Part shown: one piece after another, positions 8,711-18,006 of the stretch
How positions within the stretch are numbered: the stretch's first letter is position 1
Layout of the letters: every line of letters starts with the position of its first letter
Source: CAZCAC01 sp964496575
Lineage (GTDB): Bacteria; Planctomycetota; UBA1135; GCA-002686595
NCBI GenBank assembly: GCA_964496575.1
Contig: CAZCAC010000011.1
Span: forward strand, 1-64,000
Direction of reading: 5' to 3'
Length of the DNA: 64,000 nt
Notes under the pieces: generated by a model
Told to the model about the DNA's origin: nothing
What the model saw: only the letters and a program-made list of their open reading frames with translations
Databases searched by the model: none
Translations under genes and position numbers: made by a program

Positions 8711-10627
8711 GTGATCGGCCAGCTCGGTCCGCTGCGCTGCGCCGAGGTGACCGGCGACGCTCGAGTCGACCTCTGCTGTGCCGACCTGAGCACCGGGCAA
8801 CTCGTGGTCTTCCCGCAAGGCGCGGGCGGCGGCTTCGATCCGGGGGAACGTCTCACGCTGGACGCCGGACCGGGAATCACGTCGATCGAGGTGGCCGACC
8901 TGAACGGAGACTCGCGCCGGGACCTGATCGCCGCGGTGGGTGGGACGGGCGAGCTCGTCCTCTTCCAGCAGACCGCCCCGGGGGTCTTCGAGCCCGACCC
9001 GGGGGGACCGCTGCCGGCGGGGACTCCCGATCCCCTTCGCTCGGTCGCGGCGGGCGATCTGAACGGCGACGGGTTGATCGATCTCGCGGCCGGGGGCGGG
9101 GCTCTGGTGGTCCACCTCCAGGAGCCGGGCGGCGGTTTCACCGGCACGCCCAGCCAGGTCCTGGGAGGCCCGCTCACGCTGGACACCTTCGTCGCGGTCT
9201 CGATCGCGGACCTCGACGCCGACGGGCGCGACGACGTGGTGGTCGCCGACCAGAGTCGCGAGGAGCTCCTGAGCAGCAACCGCCGCGTGCACGTCTACTT
9301 CCAGGGCCTCGACGGTCGCTTCGAATCCACCCGCCTCGAGGTCGGCGAGGGTCACACGAACGTCGTCGCGGCCGACCTGGACGGGGACGGGAGGACGGAC
9401 CTGGTCACCGCGTCCGGCTTCGACTCCTTCGAGGGCCTCTCGGTGTCCGCTCACCACCGGGACGTGCCCGGGTACTTCGGGGAGTCCGTCGTCGAGTTCG
9501 GTGAGGTTCCGACGCTCGGCCGTAGCAATCACCTTCACGTCGCCGACGTCGACGGGGACTCGAACCGCGATCTCGTCGTGATCCGTCTCGGCAGCCCTCA
9601 GGCGAACGTCTTCCAGCAGGCCGGCCCGGGGGTCTTCTCGGCCCTGCCGACCCTGATCCTGCGGGCGCGGAGCAACGCGCGCGTCTCCGCCGTGGGGGAC
9701 GTGAACACCGACGGGCTGGCCGACGTGCTGCTCGGGACGGCGGAAGGAGTCGAGGTGTTCTTCCAGCTGCCCGACGGCTCGTTCGGCCTGGGCGGCGACT
9801 CCACGCAGTCCAACCTGACCCTCGGGACCGCCGACGTGTTCCAGCTGGCCGTCGCGGACCTCGATCACGACGGGGCGCAGGACGTCGCGGCGGCGCTGGA
9901 CGCATCGCGCGATCTGCAGCTCTTCCACCAGGTGCCGTCCTCCCCCGGCACCTTCGCGGCTCCCGTGGTGGTGGGAACCGGCGTCGGCGGCGAGGACCTC
10001 GGATACCTGGCGGTCGAGGACGTGAACGCCGACGGACTCCCCGACCTCGTCTCCGGGCGGGAGGGCCCGGTGTTCGTCTTCTTCCAGCGCGCGGACGGCT
10101 CGTTCGGCCCGGGGACCGGACCGCCGGACTACGACCTGGCCCTGGAGGACGCGAGCTCGGGCACGCTGCGGGCGGGCCCGCTGCGGGTGGTGGATCTGGA
10201 CGGAGACGGGTTGCCGGACGTCGCCGCGCTGTGGCCGGCCGCGGGGGGGCGCTGCGTGGTCTGGTTCCAGGGGGCGCCGGGCAGCTTTCCCGCCGATCCG
10301 GCCTACCGGACCACGCCGTTCACCGGGGGGACCGGCCTCGACCTCGCGGACGTGGACCGGGACGGCCGCCCCGATCTCCTCCTGGCCAACGAGGGCGGAG
10401 TCGGCGTGTACCTCCAGCGGACGCCACGCTTCTTCGGAGTGGAGGACGGCTCCGGGACCGGACTCCCCGACCAGAGATTCCAGTCCCCGGACTCCTCGGA
10501 GGGCCACACCCAGCTCGTGGTGAGCGACCTCGACGGCGACGGAGACCTGGACGTGATCGCCGTGCGGCGCTCGCACGACGTCGGCGACACCGGTCCGCGG
10601 TTGAACTTCGTCTTCGGGGGGCGCTGA
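8711..10627 (+). CDS. FG-GAP repeat protein, 3' part of the interrupted gene
   Basis: This segment continues the previous gene in the same frame. The frame is open from 8579, directly after the TAG, and already reads DITGDGAVDLV before the first possible GTG start at 8711. About twelve DxDxDG-type calcium-binding motifs follow at regular spacing (for example DLNGDGLIDL, DLDADGRDDV, DLDGDGLPDV, DLDGDGDLDV), as in integrin-like beta-propellers. There is no signal peptide of its own, so it could not be exported without the 5' part. It is best read as a 3' fragment of a nonsense-interrupted gene, or as the product of readthrough. Confidence 0.7.
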   Translation: MIGQLGPLRCAEVTGDARVDLCCADLSTGQLVVFPQGAGGGFDPGERLTLDAGPGITSIEVADLNGDSRRDLIAAVGGTGELVLFQQTAPGVFEPDPGGPLPAGTPDPLRSVAAGDLNGDGLIDLAAGGGALVVHLQEPGGGFTGTPSQVLGGPLTLDTFVAVSIADLDADGRDDVVVADQSREELLSSNRRVHVYFQGLDGRFESTRLEVGEGHTNVVAADLDGDGRTDLVTASGFDSFEGLSVSAHHRDVPGYFGESVVEFGEVPTLGRSNHLHVADVDGDSNRDLVVIRLGSPQANVFQQAGPGVFSALPTLILRARSNARVSAVGDVNTDGLADVLLGTAEGVEVFFQLPDGSFGLGGDSTQSNLTLGTADVFQLAVADLDHDGAQDVAAALDASRDLQLFHQVPSSPGTFAAPVVVGTGVGGEDLGYLAVEDVNADGLPDLVSGREGPVFVFFQRADGSFGPGTGPPDYDLALEDASSGTLRAGPLRVVDLDGDGLPDVAALWPAAGGRCVVWFQGAPGSFPADPAYRTTPFTGGTGLDLADVDRDGRPDLLLANEGGVGVYLQRTPRFFGVEDGSGTGLPDQRFQSPDSSEGHTQLVVSDLDGDGDLDVIAVRRSHDVGDTGPRLNFVFGGR

Positions 10628-10640
10628 CCCCGCGCTCCCT

Positions 10641-11342
10641 TCACTGCGGCGGCGTGAAGCGGTAGCCGACCCCGTGCACCGTGCGCAAGAGGCGTGGGCT
10701 CGACGGGTCCTCCTCGAGCTTCTTGCGCAGCTTCAGCACGAAGTTGTCGACGGTGCGCTCGGTCGGATAGGCGTCGGGATGCCACGCCGCGTCGATGATC
10801 TCCGAGCGGCGGAGCGGCTCGTCGGGGCGCGCCAGGAAGAGCTCGAGGATCTTCACCTCGGTGTGGGAGAGCAGCGCCTCGCGCTCGCCGCGCCAGACGC
10901 GGAAGCGGCGCAGCGAGATGCGCACGTCGCCGAGGATCACGTCCTCCGCCTCGGGACCCGTGTCGTCCGGCTCCTCGCGCTCCCGCTCCCGCAGCTGCGC
11001 GCGCACCCGTGCGAGCAGCTCCGCCAGCCCGAACGGCTTGCGCACGTAGTCGTGGGCGCCGAGGTCGAGCGCGCGCACGATGTCGGTCTCCGCGTCACGC
11101 GCGCTGACCACGATGACTCGCGGGGGGGCGTCGAGCTCGGGGAAGCGGCGCAGCACCTCGTAGCCGCTCATCCCCGGCAGCATCAGGTCGAGCAGGAGCA
11201 GCTCGGCTCCGCCGGCGCGCAGCCGCTCCAGGCCCTCCTCGGCGGAGGTGGCCAGCTCCACCGCGAGCCCCTCGAAGGTGAGGTTGTCGACCAGCCCCTG
11301 GCCGACTGCGGGATCGTCTTCGATGATCAGGACTCGCGGCAA
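10641..11342 (-). CDS. OmpR/PhoB-family response regulator
   Basis: This 233-residue protein has a receiver domain with the acidic pair D9/D10, the phosphoacceptor D52 in LLLLDLMLPGMSG and the conserved K102 in VRKPFG. A linker leads to a winged-helix DNA-binding domain ending in LRTVHGVGYRFTPP. It overlaps the downstream histidine kinase gene by 16 bases, so the two are translated together as a cognate pair. The target genes are unknown. It converges with the FG-GAP gene. Confidence 0.93.
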   Translation of the reverse strand: MPRVLIIEDDPAVGQGLVDNLTFEGLAVELATSAEEGLERLRAGGAELLLLDLMLPGMSGYEVLRRFPELDAPPRVIVVSARDAETDIVRALDLGAHDYVRKPFGLAELLARVRAQLREREREEPDDTGPEAEDVILGDVRISLRRFRVWRGEREALLSHTEVKILELFLARPDEPLRRSEIIDAAWHPDAYPTERTVDNFVLKLRKKLEEDPSSPRLLRTVHGVGYRFTPPQ

Positions 11343-13192
11343 GCTTCTCCTCCGTCGGTTTCACCGCACAGCGGCAGGACGAGCCGCGCGCGCACGCCGC
11401 CGCCGTCGGGCGTTTCGAGACTCAGTTCTCCCCCGAGCGCGACCGCCCCGCGCCGCGCGAGGTACAGGCCCATCCCCGCTCCACGGCCGGGCGCGCCCTT
11501 GCCGCGGACCCAGCGCTCGAAGAGGCGCTCTCGGTCCCCCTCCGGGAGCCCGGGACCGTGGTCGCGGATCGTGCAGGTCCAGCGGCACTCCCCGCGCTGC
11601 GCCGACACCTCCACGCGTACCGGCGCGGGTGAGTAGCGCACGGCGTTGTCCAGCAGGAGCTCGACGATCCGCCGCAGCTCTTCCTCGTCCCCGCGAATCC
11701 GCGCCGCGCCTCCGCAGTTCTCGAATCTCACCGCTCCGCCGTCCGTCCGGGCCATGGTGGCGAACTCGTGCACGACCCGCTCGACCACTCGATCGGGATC
11801 GAGCACGCGCGCCTCGCCGGGGGAGGCCTCCTCCTCGCGCGCCGCTTCCGCCACGCGATCGACCAGCTCGCCGAGGCGGATCGACTCGCGCTGGATGGTG
11901 TTCAGGTACTCACGTTCCGCCTCGGGAGGGACGCGCTTCCCCGCGAGCGACTCGGCGTACATGCGCAGCACGGTCAGCGGCGTGCGCAGCTCGTGGGTCA
12001 CCTCCGCGATCAGGTCGCCGCGCGCCGTGGCCAGCCGGCGTGCCTGCCGCTCCTGCGCGAGCAGCGCGCGCAAGGCGAGCAGCCCGAGCGCGGCGTAGGC
12101 GAAGAGAGCAGCGAAGAGCAGCAGCCGTGGGTTCCAGGCGCCGAAGAGCTCCACGTCGGCGAAGATCACCTCCACCTCCAGCTCACCGAGGTCGATCGGC
12201 CACCGGCCGGCGTTCGGCTGCGCGGCGAGCTCGACGATCGTGGCGGGCGGGGAATCCCGGGTCCCCGGCAAGCGGGCTCTGGATCCGTCCTCGCCCCGCC
12301 ACGCGTCGAGCCAGGTTCCGAGGGTGAGGACGCGAAACGTGCTCTGCCGCGGGTCGTCGCGCACCAGGAACCACCCGTCCGGCGTGGGCAGCAGCGTCGG
12401 CGGCGCCCCGGGAGGCAGCGCCGCGGCGCGCGGCAGCAGCTGCCGGCGCCAGCGCGGCCACTCCTGGCGTTCGGCGAGCATCTCCGAACAGCAGACGCAC
12501 CCACCATGGTCGCGTTCGGAGAGCTGCGCGAGCAGGTGCCCGAGAAGCACCAGCTCCTCGAGGTCGGTCGCTCGATCGCACAGGTCCGAGTTCCAGGCCC
12601 ACGCCTCGTCATGGGCGTCCTGCTCGTCCCCTTGCAGGAGCAACCGAGACGCGCGGGCCCACCACCGCCAAGCCTCTGATTCGATACCGGCCAGCGCCGC
12701 CTCCCCACGCAACGCCAGCAGGGCCCCGCGCTCCGGTCGGCCCGAGTCTCGCATGATCGCCGCCGCCTGGAGACAGCCCACCGCGCGGTGCCGAGGGTCG
12801 CCGTGACGCATCAGGACGGCGAGCGTTTCCAGCGCCTCGCCCACGCGCCCCTCCGCGGCAAGGAGCTTCGCTCGCACGGCGTCGGGGTGACCCAGCGCCT
12901 CGCCCGTCGGTTCGAGCGCGATCTCCGTCGGGTCCTGCCCCGGATCCTCGCTGCGCAGCGGCATGTCCAGCGCGCCGCGCGTGAGCGGGGGGGCGATCGG
13001 ATCGTTCACCAGCAGGAGGAGGGCACCGGTCAGCGCCTCCCCGAGCTCCGCCAGCGTCTCCGCCCTCGAGAGCTCCGCGTGGCGCTCCTCCAGCGAGCGC
13101 AACCCTCGATCACCGAGCCACCCCACCAGGGGGATCGGACCCAGGGTCAGGAGCAGGAGCCCCGCGAGCACCCATCGACGTTGGCGTTCCAT
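11327..13192 (-). CDS. Membrane sensor histidine kinase
   Basis: The ATG at 13192 gives 621 residues and a sensible start (MERQRRWVLAGLLLL) ahead of the first membrane segment; a longer open frame reaches 13237. A large extracytoplasmic region of about 330 residues carries a HGGCVCC motif near residues 229-235, which could bind metal or sense redox. A second membrane segment lies near residues 356-378. HisKA follows with phosphoacceptor H400 in VTHELRTPL, then a HATPase domain (NAVRYS, DHGPGLP, GMGLYLARR). It is the partner of the adjacent response regulator. The signal it senses is unknown. Confidence 0.92.
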   Translation of the reverse strand: MERQRRWVLAGLLLLTLGPIPLVGWLGDRGLRSLEERHAELSRAETLAELGEALTGALLLLVNDPIAPPLTRGALDMPLRSEDPGQDPTEIALEPTGEALGHPDAVRAKLLAAEGRVGEALETLAVLMRHGDPRHRAVGCLQAAAIMRDSGRPERGALLALRGEAALAGIESEAWRWWARASRLLLQGDEQDAHDEAWAWNSDLCDRATDLEELVLLGHLLAQLSERDHGGCVCCSEMLAERQEWPRWRRQLLPRAAALPPGAPPTLLPTPDGWFLVRDDPRQSTFRVLTLGTWLDAWRGEDGSRARLPGTRDSPPATIVELAAQPNAGRWPIDLGELEVEVIFADVELFGAWNPRLLLFAALFAYAALGLLALRALLAQERQARRLATARGDLIAEVTHELRTPLTVLRMYAESLAGKRVPPEAEREYLNTIQRESIRLGELVDRVAEAAREEEASPGEARVLDPDRVVERVVHEFATMARTDGGAVRFENCGGAARIRGDEEELRRIVELLLDNAVRYSPAPVRVEVSAQRGECRWTCTIRDHGPGLPEGDRERLFERWVRGKGAPGRGAGMGLYLARRGAVALGGELSLETPDGGGVRARLVLPLCGETDGGEACRES

Positions 13193-13301
13193 GGCGAGCT
13201 CCGAGTATCGCACGAAGCTGCTCCCGGTTGTCACCACGATGTCATACAGTGCTCACCTCGAAACCCCACTTGCCGCTTCCCCGAACTCCAGGACCCGACC
13301 C

Positions 13302-13652
13302 GTGAGTGGAATCGTCTTCTTCCGCACCCAGAACCTCGAAGCGATGCGCGGCTTCTACGAGGATCGTGTCGGCTGCGAGCTGTGGATGGACCAGGGCGAT
13401 GTCCTGATCTTCCGGCACGGTGGCTTTCTCGTCGGCTTCTGTGACCGCGACTCCACCGATCGCGAGGGACTGGTCACCTTCTTCTACGAGACGCGCGAGG
13501 AGGTCGATGCGAAGCACGAGCTGTTCGCCGACTGCGCCGACGACGCGCCGAAGCGGAACGAGAGATACGACATCTACCACTTCTTCGCCACCGACCCCGA
13601 CGGGCGCAAGGTCGAGTTCCAGCACTTCGAGAGCGCGATTCCGCCGTACTGA
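13302..13652 (+). CDS. VOC-superfamily (glyoxalase/dioxygenase-like) protein
   Basis: A GTG start at 13302 gives 116 residues with a typical VOC opening (GIVFFRTQNLEAMRGFYEDRVG) and ending (YHFFATDPDGRKVEFQHFE). This single beta-alpha-beta-beta-beta module pair is found in glyoxalases, resistance proteins and dioxygenases. An in-frame ATG at 13242 would add 20 residues with little VOC character. The gene diverges from the histidine kinase. Its substrate cannot be told. Confidence 0.8.
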   Translation: MSGIVFFRTQNLEAMRGFYEDRVGCELWMDQGDVLIFRHGGFLVGFCDRDSTDREGLVTFFYETREEVDAKHELFADCADDAPKRNERYDIYHFFATDPDGRKVEFQHFESAIPPY

Positions 13653-13668
13653 TCCGGGAACGGAGGGA

Positions 13669-13696
13669 GGCGGCCACTCTTTCCCGAGTGGCCGCC
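13669..13696. terminator. Hairpin between convergent genes
   Basis: A perfect 11-bp stem (GGCGGCCACTC with GAGTGGCCGCC) encloses a 6-base loop just after the VOC gene and 44 bases from the end of the pilin-like gene on the other strand. There is no clear T-run on either side, so it may act together with Rho or only protect the 3' end. Confidence 0.5.
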
Positions 13697-13739
13697 ACCG
13701 TGATGTCCAAGGAACTTGGTTCGCGCCCGCGCCCTTCCC

Positions 13740-16094
13740 CTACAGCATGTTCGCCGTCGGGTTCCAGAGCGTGCGCTTGATGATCACCTGATTGGGATTC
13801 ACCACGTTCAACATCCCCTTGGTCCTCCTGTCGTAGTTCAGTCTCAGGCCGACCTTGTACGGCGATCCAGGGGGATTGGCACCCGTGCCCGTGCCAGCGG
13901 TGTTCAGACGCCCGGGAGCGAGAACGCCCAGATCGGGGCAGATCATCGCTCCGTTGACCTGGAGCTGTCCGCGCATCGTATCGCTGCGATGAACGATGCC
14001 GAAGATGGCGTTGTTCGTGTACAGCAGCGCGTCGATCTCCATCGGAGTGTCGTAGGTGTGCCGGCTCTCGAAGAACTCGATCGCCAGCTTCTGCATGTCG
14101 TCGGCGAGCCACCCGTTCTTCGGAGTCAGCTGCAGGACCGCCGCGAGCGACGCTCCCGTGGACTGATCGTAGAGAGCCGGGTTGGAGAGATCGTTCGGAT
14201 CCCAGATCGAGAGCTGATCGGGGTCCCAGGATAGCGGTACCTCGGCGTCACCCTTCCAGGTACCGGTGGCCGGATCGAAGTAGATGTTCCCGCGGTTGTA
14301 GACCGGGATCTCGTCGTTCGGACCGAAGTTGTAGTAGCGCGGCAGGTAACCGGCGCCCTGGAAGTCGGGGTTCACCACCGTCCACGACGTCGGATCGTCC
14401 TTGTCCTCGCCGGGACCCGGGAGCATCGGCTGCGTCTTGGCCCACTCGGAGCGGTTGAACAGCGACAGCTCCGACAGGGCGAAGTTGAAGTCGTCGCTGG
14501 CGCTGCCGTCGACGATGTCGTACTTGCCCGGGCCGGTGAAGACCGAGGGCTTGAGGTAGTCGCCGAGGAGCATGTTCCCACCGCAGGCGAGCCCCAGGGC
14601 GTTCTTGGTGCCGTCCGGCGCGATCCCGAAGGTGCGCGGCCCGGTCGGGTCCCCCGGCGCGTCTCCGGCGACGTACGTCTGGCCGTCGAGGTAGTGCAGG
14701 TCGGTCGGCACGTAGATGTTGCCGCTGGCGACGATCGTGCCCTCGCCCTTGAGGTAGCCGTCGATCACCAGGTCCCCATCGATCGCCACCGTGCCGTCGA
14801 TGACGATCGGGTTGGCCTCCGTACCCGAGAGGATGACGTTGCCCGTGGTGCTCGACTGCAGGCCGGGCCGGTTCCCGGTGAACAGCGCCGAGGCGTACTC
14901 ACCCGGCGTGTCGATCACGAAGTCGTGCGGGGAGATGTTGATGATCCCCGCGATGATCGCGCCTTCCGCCTTCTGGGCCGCTTCGTAGAACTCGAAGGGA
15001 TCGACCACCTTGTTCCCCGCGCCCGTCGAGTCGGGCAATCCCGTGGACGGGTCGATGCCCCCGTTGTCGGGGAAGGGCGGCGGGAAGTGCATCGGCAGGT
15101 TCCCGTCCGGCATGTCGCTGTAGGCGGTCGGATAGTCGAGGTAGATGTTCTCGCCCGGCTGCGGGATGCCGACGGCCGGGTCGAACGGGTTCGGCGACAT
15201 CTCGCCCCAGGCGTCTTCCTCCAGGTGGAGGCTCGCGCTGTCGAAGTGGAAGGACTGGAAGGTCTTGTCCCCCCAGTCGCCGTTGATCAGGTTTCCGTCG
15301 TGGTCGGTCAGCGAACCACGCATGTGGAGCGTGCCGGCGATGTAGGAGTCGGCGTCCCAGTCGGTGACGCTCCAGGGGCGACCGTCCCAGTCGTCCCGGA
15401 TCATCAGGCTCTCCAGCGTGCCGACCTTGATCCGCTCGAACGAGCCGTAGTCGTCGCCGTCGCTGTTGTAGAAGCGCTCGGCGGAGTCGACGACGGTGTG
15501 GCAGAAGATGCAGTTGACGTTGTTGGCGAGCACGCCGTACTCGAAGCCGTCGAACTGCTCCGGCTCCACCGTGTACACCAGCTGGATGGCGCGGTTGAGC
15601 ACCGGGTTGATGATCCCCTTGCCCCGGTTGGTGCTCGCCGAGACCGTCACGTAGAGCTGGGTCGAGTCGCCCACGTCGCGACGCACCAGCCGCAGCGCGT
15701 CGATGTTCACCTCGTCGAACTCGGGATTGCCGCCGTCTGCGCCCGGCACGCCGGCGATCGAGAGCAGGTCGACGCCCTCCTCCGCGGTCGGCGGGCCCCC
15801 GTCCCCGGAGTCCGGGACCCCCAGCCCGGTGAGGTAGCTGCGGAAGGACGTGATCGAGCCCGCGGCACCCCCCTCGTTGGCGAGGTACCCCGACCAGATC
15901 GTGTCGGTGGCGACGATCCCCACACTCTCCACCGCGCTGGTCAGCCGGTACTCGTCACCCTGGTAGTTGACCACCCGGGCGCCGTTGAGCGTCGCCTGCA
16001 GCATCGACAGCCCGAGCATCGCCAGCAGCGAGGCCACCATCAACGCCGGGATCAGCGCGGTTCCCCGCCTTTCCTTCCGAGTTCGCTGCTTCAT
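13740..16094 (-). CDS. PilX-like pilin-related protein with a CxxCH motif
   Basis: The ATG at 16094 has GGAGGG ten bases upstream and gives 784 residues; another ATG at 16112 is possible. A basic leader (MKQRTRKERRG) precedes one hydrophobic helix (TALIPALMVASLLAMLGLSML), as in PilX-type minor pilins. The rest is beta-rich, with right-handed-helix-like stretches (GNIYV, DGTVAIDGDLVIDG) near residues 420-460. Residues 195-199 read CIFCH, the motif for covalent haem attachment. It is the last gene of a three-gene pilin-like operon. Its role is probably in a type IV pilus or secretion pseudopilus. Confidence 0.75.
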   Translation of the reverse strand: MKQRTRKERRGTALIPALMVASLLAMLGLSMLQATLNGARVVNYQGDEYRLTSAVESVGIVATDTIWSGYLANEGGAAGSITSFRSYLTGLGVPDSGDGGPPTAEEGVDLLSIAGVPGADGGNPEFDEVNIDALRLVRRDVGDSTQLYVTVSASTNRGKGIINPVLNRAIQLVYTVEPEQFDGFEYGVLANNVNCIFCHTVVDSAERFYNSDGDDYGSFERIKVGTLESLMIRDDWDGRPWSVTDWDADSYIAGTLHMRGSLTDHDGNLINGDWGDKTFQSFHFDSASLHLEEDAWGEMSPNPFDPAVGIPQPGENIYLDYPTAYSDMPDGNLPMHFPPPFPDNGGIDPSTGLPDSTGAGNKVVDPFEFYEAAQKAEGAIIAGIINISPHDFVIDTPGEYASALFTGNRPGLQSSTTGNVILSGTEANPIVIDGTVAIDGDLVIDGYLKGEGTIVASGNIYVPTDLHYLDGQTYVAGDAPGDPTGPRTFGIAPDGTKNALGLACGGNMLLGDYLKPSVFTGPGKYDIVDGSASDDFNFALSELSLFNRSEWAKTQPMLPGPGEDKDDPTSWTVVNPDFQGAGYLPRYYNFGPNDEIPVYNRGNIYFDPATGTWKGDAEVPLSWDPDQLSIWDPNDLSNPALYDQSTGASLAAVLQLTPKNGWLADDMQKLAIEFFESRHTYDTPMEIDALLYTNNAIFGIVHRSDTMRGQLQVNGAMICPDLGVLAPGRLNTAGTGTGANPPGSPYKVGLRLNYDRRTKGMLNVVNPNQVIIKRTLWNPTANML

Positions 16095-16124
16095 CTGATT
16101 CACTCCCTCCATGGTCCTTCCCCC

Positions 16125-17201
16125 CTAGTTCTCCGGCTCGTTCCGCAGGAAGACCAGAGACTGCACTTCACGGACGATCGGGACGTCGCTGTTGCTGCGC
16201 CCGAGGATGAACAGCCGGATGTGCAGCTGTCGCGAGTCACGATCCCACAGGAAGATCGGGTCGTTGAAGCCATCCCCGTCGAGGTCGCCTCCCCAGTTGC
16301 ACTGCTCCTGGAGGATGTTCGTCGGTCCGAGCCCCAGGTCGGCCGGCGGGACGGTCGGGTCGGTGGCGTCCCAGATCCTCCGGCGGATCTGGCCCACCTC
16401 GAAGACGTCGACGGTATCGCCGTCGTTGTTCAGGTCGTCGCCGGAGGCGCTCTCCAGGTAGGTGAACCTCGGCACGTAGTGGAGGCAGGCCCAGGCCTCG
16501 ATCGAGGGGGTGCCGTTCAGCTCGTGCCCCCACTGCAGCTCGTCGTCTCCGTCGAGGTAGTTCGGCGGGATCGAATCGGTCGGATCGACGGGGACGCGGA
16601 ACGAGAAGCCGCTGCCGTCGCCGCGGTAGAAGATCGGCCCTCCCGACTCCAGCGCCTGGCCGTCCCAGGTGCTGGGCGGCGGGTTCTCCTGCAGCTCGAT
16701 CGGCTCGGCGAGCCCGGCCCAGATCAGCTCCTCGCCCGCCGCGTGAGTCGCCGCATCGGTGCACTGCTGACCGCGCAGGAGGTTCAGGAAGTGGTCCTGG
16801 GTCGCGTCCAGGTCCGAGTAGGAGACGCGCTCCTCGCTGCCGGTGCCGCGTCCCAGGAGCAGGATCCCCTCGTCGGGGAAGCCCAGGGTCATGTCCACCT
16901 CGATCTCACCGCTCTCGCTCGACCCGAGCTCGGCCGTGATCGAGGCGCGCGGGTTGGCGCCGCGGGCGTTGGCGAGGTGGGTCTCGATCTCCCGCAGTAT
17001 CTGCTGCGCCTTCATCTCCGCCACGCTGATCCCCAGCGTCGAGTGCGCGAGCTGAGTGTCGCGCTGGATCACCCCGAACACCGCCAGCAGGATGGTGGTC
17101 AGGATTCCGAAGGAGAGGATCAGCTCGAGGATCGTCGTCCCCTGCCTGACTCGTGACGCGAGCGTCAACGCGCGCGTCGACGTGAATGGATGGCGCTTCA
17201 T
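16125..17201 (-). CDS. Prepilin-type protein, PilW/GspJ-like
   Basis: Starting at the ATG at 17201 (four bases past the previous stop) gives 358 residues. The N-terminus has a prepilin peptidase site of the G|TTILE type, with Glu at +5, followed by a hydrophobic helix (LILSFGILTTILLAVFGVI). The later part has a DLDGDGFNDP-like calcium loop. It lies in the middle of the three-gene pilin-like operon and probably forms part of a pseudopilus tip. The match to PilW or GspJ rests on size, order and the N-terminal motif. Confidence 0.78.
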   Translation of the reverse strand: MKRHPFTSTRALTLASRVRQGTTILELILSFGILTTILLAVFGVIQRDTQLAHSTLGISVAEMKAQQILREIETHLANARGANPRASITAELGSSESGEIEVDMTLGFPDEGILLLGRGTGSEERVSYSDLDATQDHFLNLLRGQQCTDAATHAAGEELIWAGLAEPIELQENPPPSTWDGQALESGGPIFYRGDGSGFSFRVPVDPTDSIPPNYLDGDDELQWGHELNGTPSIEAWACLHYVPRFTYLESASGDDLNNDGDTVDVFEVGQIRRRIWDATDPTVPPADLGLGPTNILQEQCNWGGDLDGDGFNDPIFLWDRDSRQLHIRLFILGRSNSDVPIVREVQSLVFLRNEPEN

Positions 17202-17205
17202 CGTC

Positions 17206-17769
17206 TCAGTACCCGATGACGTAGAAGGGATGACGGATGCGGACGTCCCCGGAGACACCGGTCCACCGGGCGGTCACCACGATCGGCAGGACCGTCGCCG
17301 TACCCGTGACGTCGCCGTTGCTCACCGCCCCGTCCCCGTCGAGGTCGCGGGGCATGCCCAGCTCGGCGTTCAGGTCGGCATCGGTCAGCGTCTCGTCGAG
17401 GATCACCGTGATCGTGCCCACCGAGACCTCTCCGGGGGCGGTGGTCAGTCCCTCGATGGCGAAGGTGTTGCCCAGCCCGCCGCCGGCGGAGAGCTCGGCC
17501 ACCAGCTCCTGCGACCAGTTGGTCTCCTCGCGGCGGATGCGATCGGAGATGGAGTGGATCTGCTCCGAGATCAACCGGACCGCGTTCTGCGCGACGGCCC
17601 GCTCCCGGTTCTGCCGGCGCAGCGAGTGGGTCTGCAGCGTGGAGGCGCTCATCGCCATCAGCGCCACCATCAGGATGGTCATCGCCAACCCGATCTCCAC
17701 CAGGGTGAATCCCCCTCTGCTCCCACCACCGGACCTCACCCTTCTCAGGGTTCGCGATTCCCTTCTCAT
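17206..17769 (-). CDS. Prepilin-type N-terminal methylation protein, PilV/GspI-like
   Basis: The ATG at 17769, with GGGAGAG upstream, gives about 187 residues; an ATG at 17781 is also possible. The leader ends in RGG|FTLVEIGLAMTILMVALMAMS, a textbook prepilin peptidase and methylation motif. A calcium-type loop DLDGDGAVSNGDV is visible near residue 140. It is the first gene of the three-gene operon transcribed leftwards and diverges from the glycosyltransferase gene. Small size and position fit PilV or GspI. Confidence 0.82.
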   Translation of the reverse strand: MRRESRTLRRVRSGGGSRGGFTLVEIGLAMTILMVALMAMSASTLQTHSLRRQNRERAVAQNAVRLISEQIHSISDRIRREETNWSQELVAELSAGGGLGNTFAIEGLTTAPGEVSVGTITVILDETLTDADLNAELGMPRDLDGDGAVSNGDVTGTATVLPIVVTARWTGVSGDVRIRHPFYVIGY

Positions 17770-18006
17770 AAGCTCTCCCATGGCCTCCCAGGGCCTCGCC
17801 GTTCCCGCGGCGTCGCCGGAGCCGCTCCGCTCCTGGTGCCTTCTCGGATCGGGGTGAGCTTCCCCTGAAAAGGAAATTGCAATTCGGCCATTCGGATCCG
17901 AGACGCCGCTTGTACCGCCTGTCGTGGGGGCCAGAATGGGCCCCGAGTCCCGTCCCGGAAGAGTTTTCCGGGGGTGAGGCCCTCCCGCTGCCCCTCTCCG
18001 ATCACG

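Noticed and set aside
8357..10576. A 739-residue minus-strand frame opposite the FG-GAP gene
   Set aside because: It is an antisense shadow; the plus strand carries regular FG-GAP motifs.
14694..17156. An 820-residue open frame on the plus strand opposite the pilin-like genes
   Set aside because: It is rich in Val, Arg, Asp and His with no domain, and mirrors the codon bias of the real minus-strand genes. Those genes have signal motifs and overlaps.
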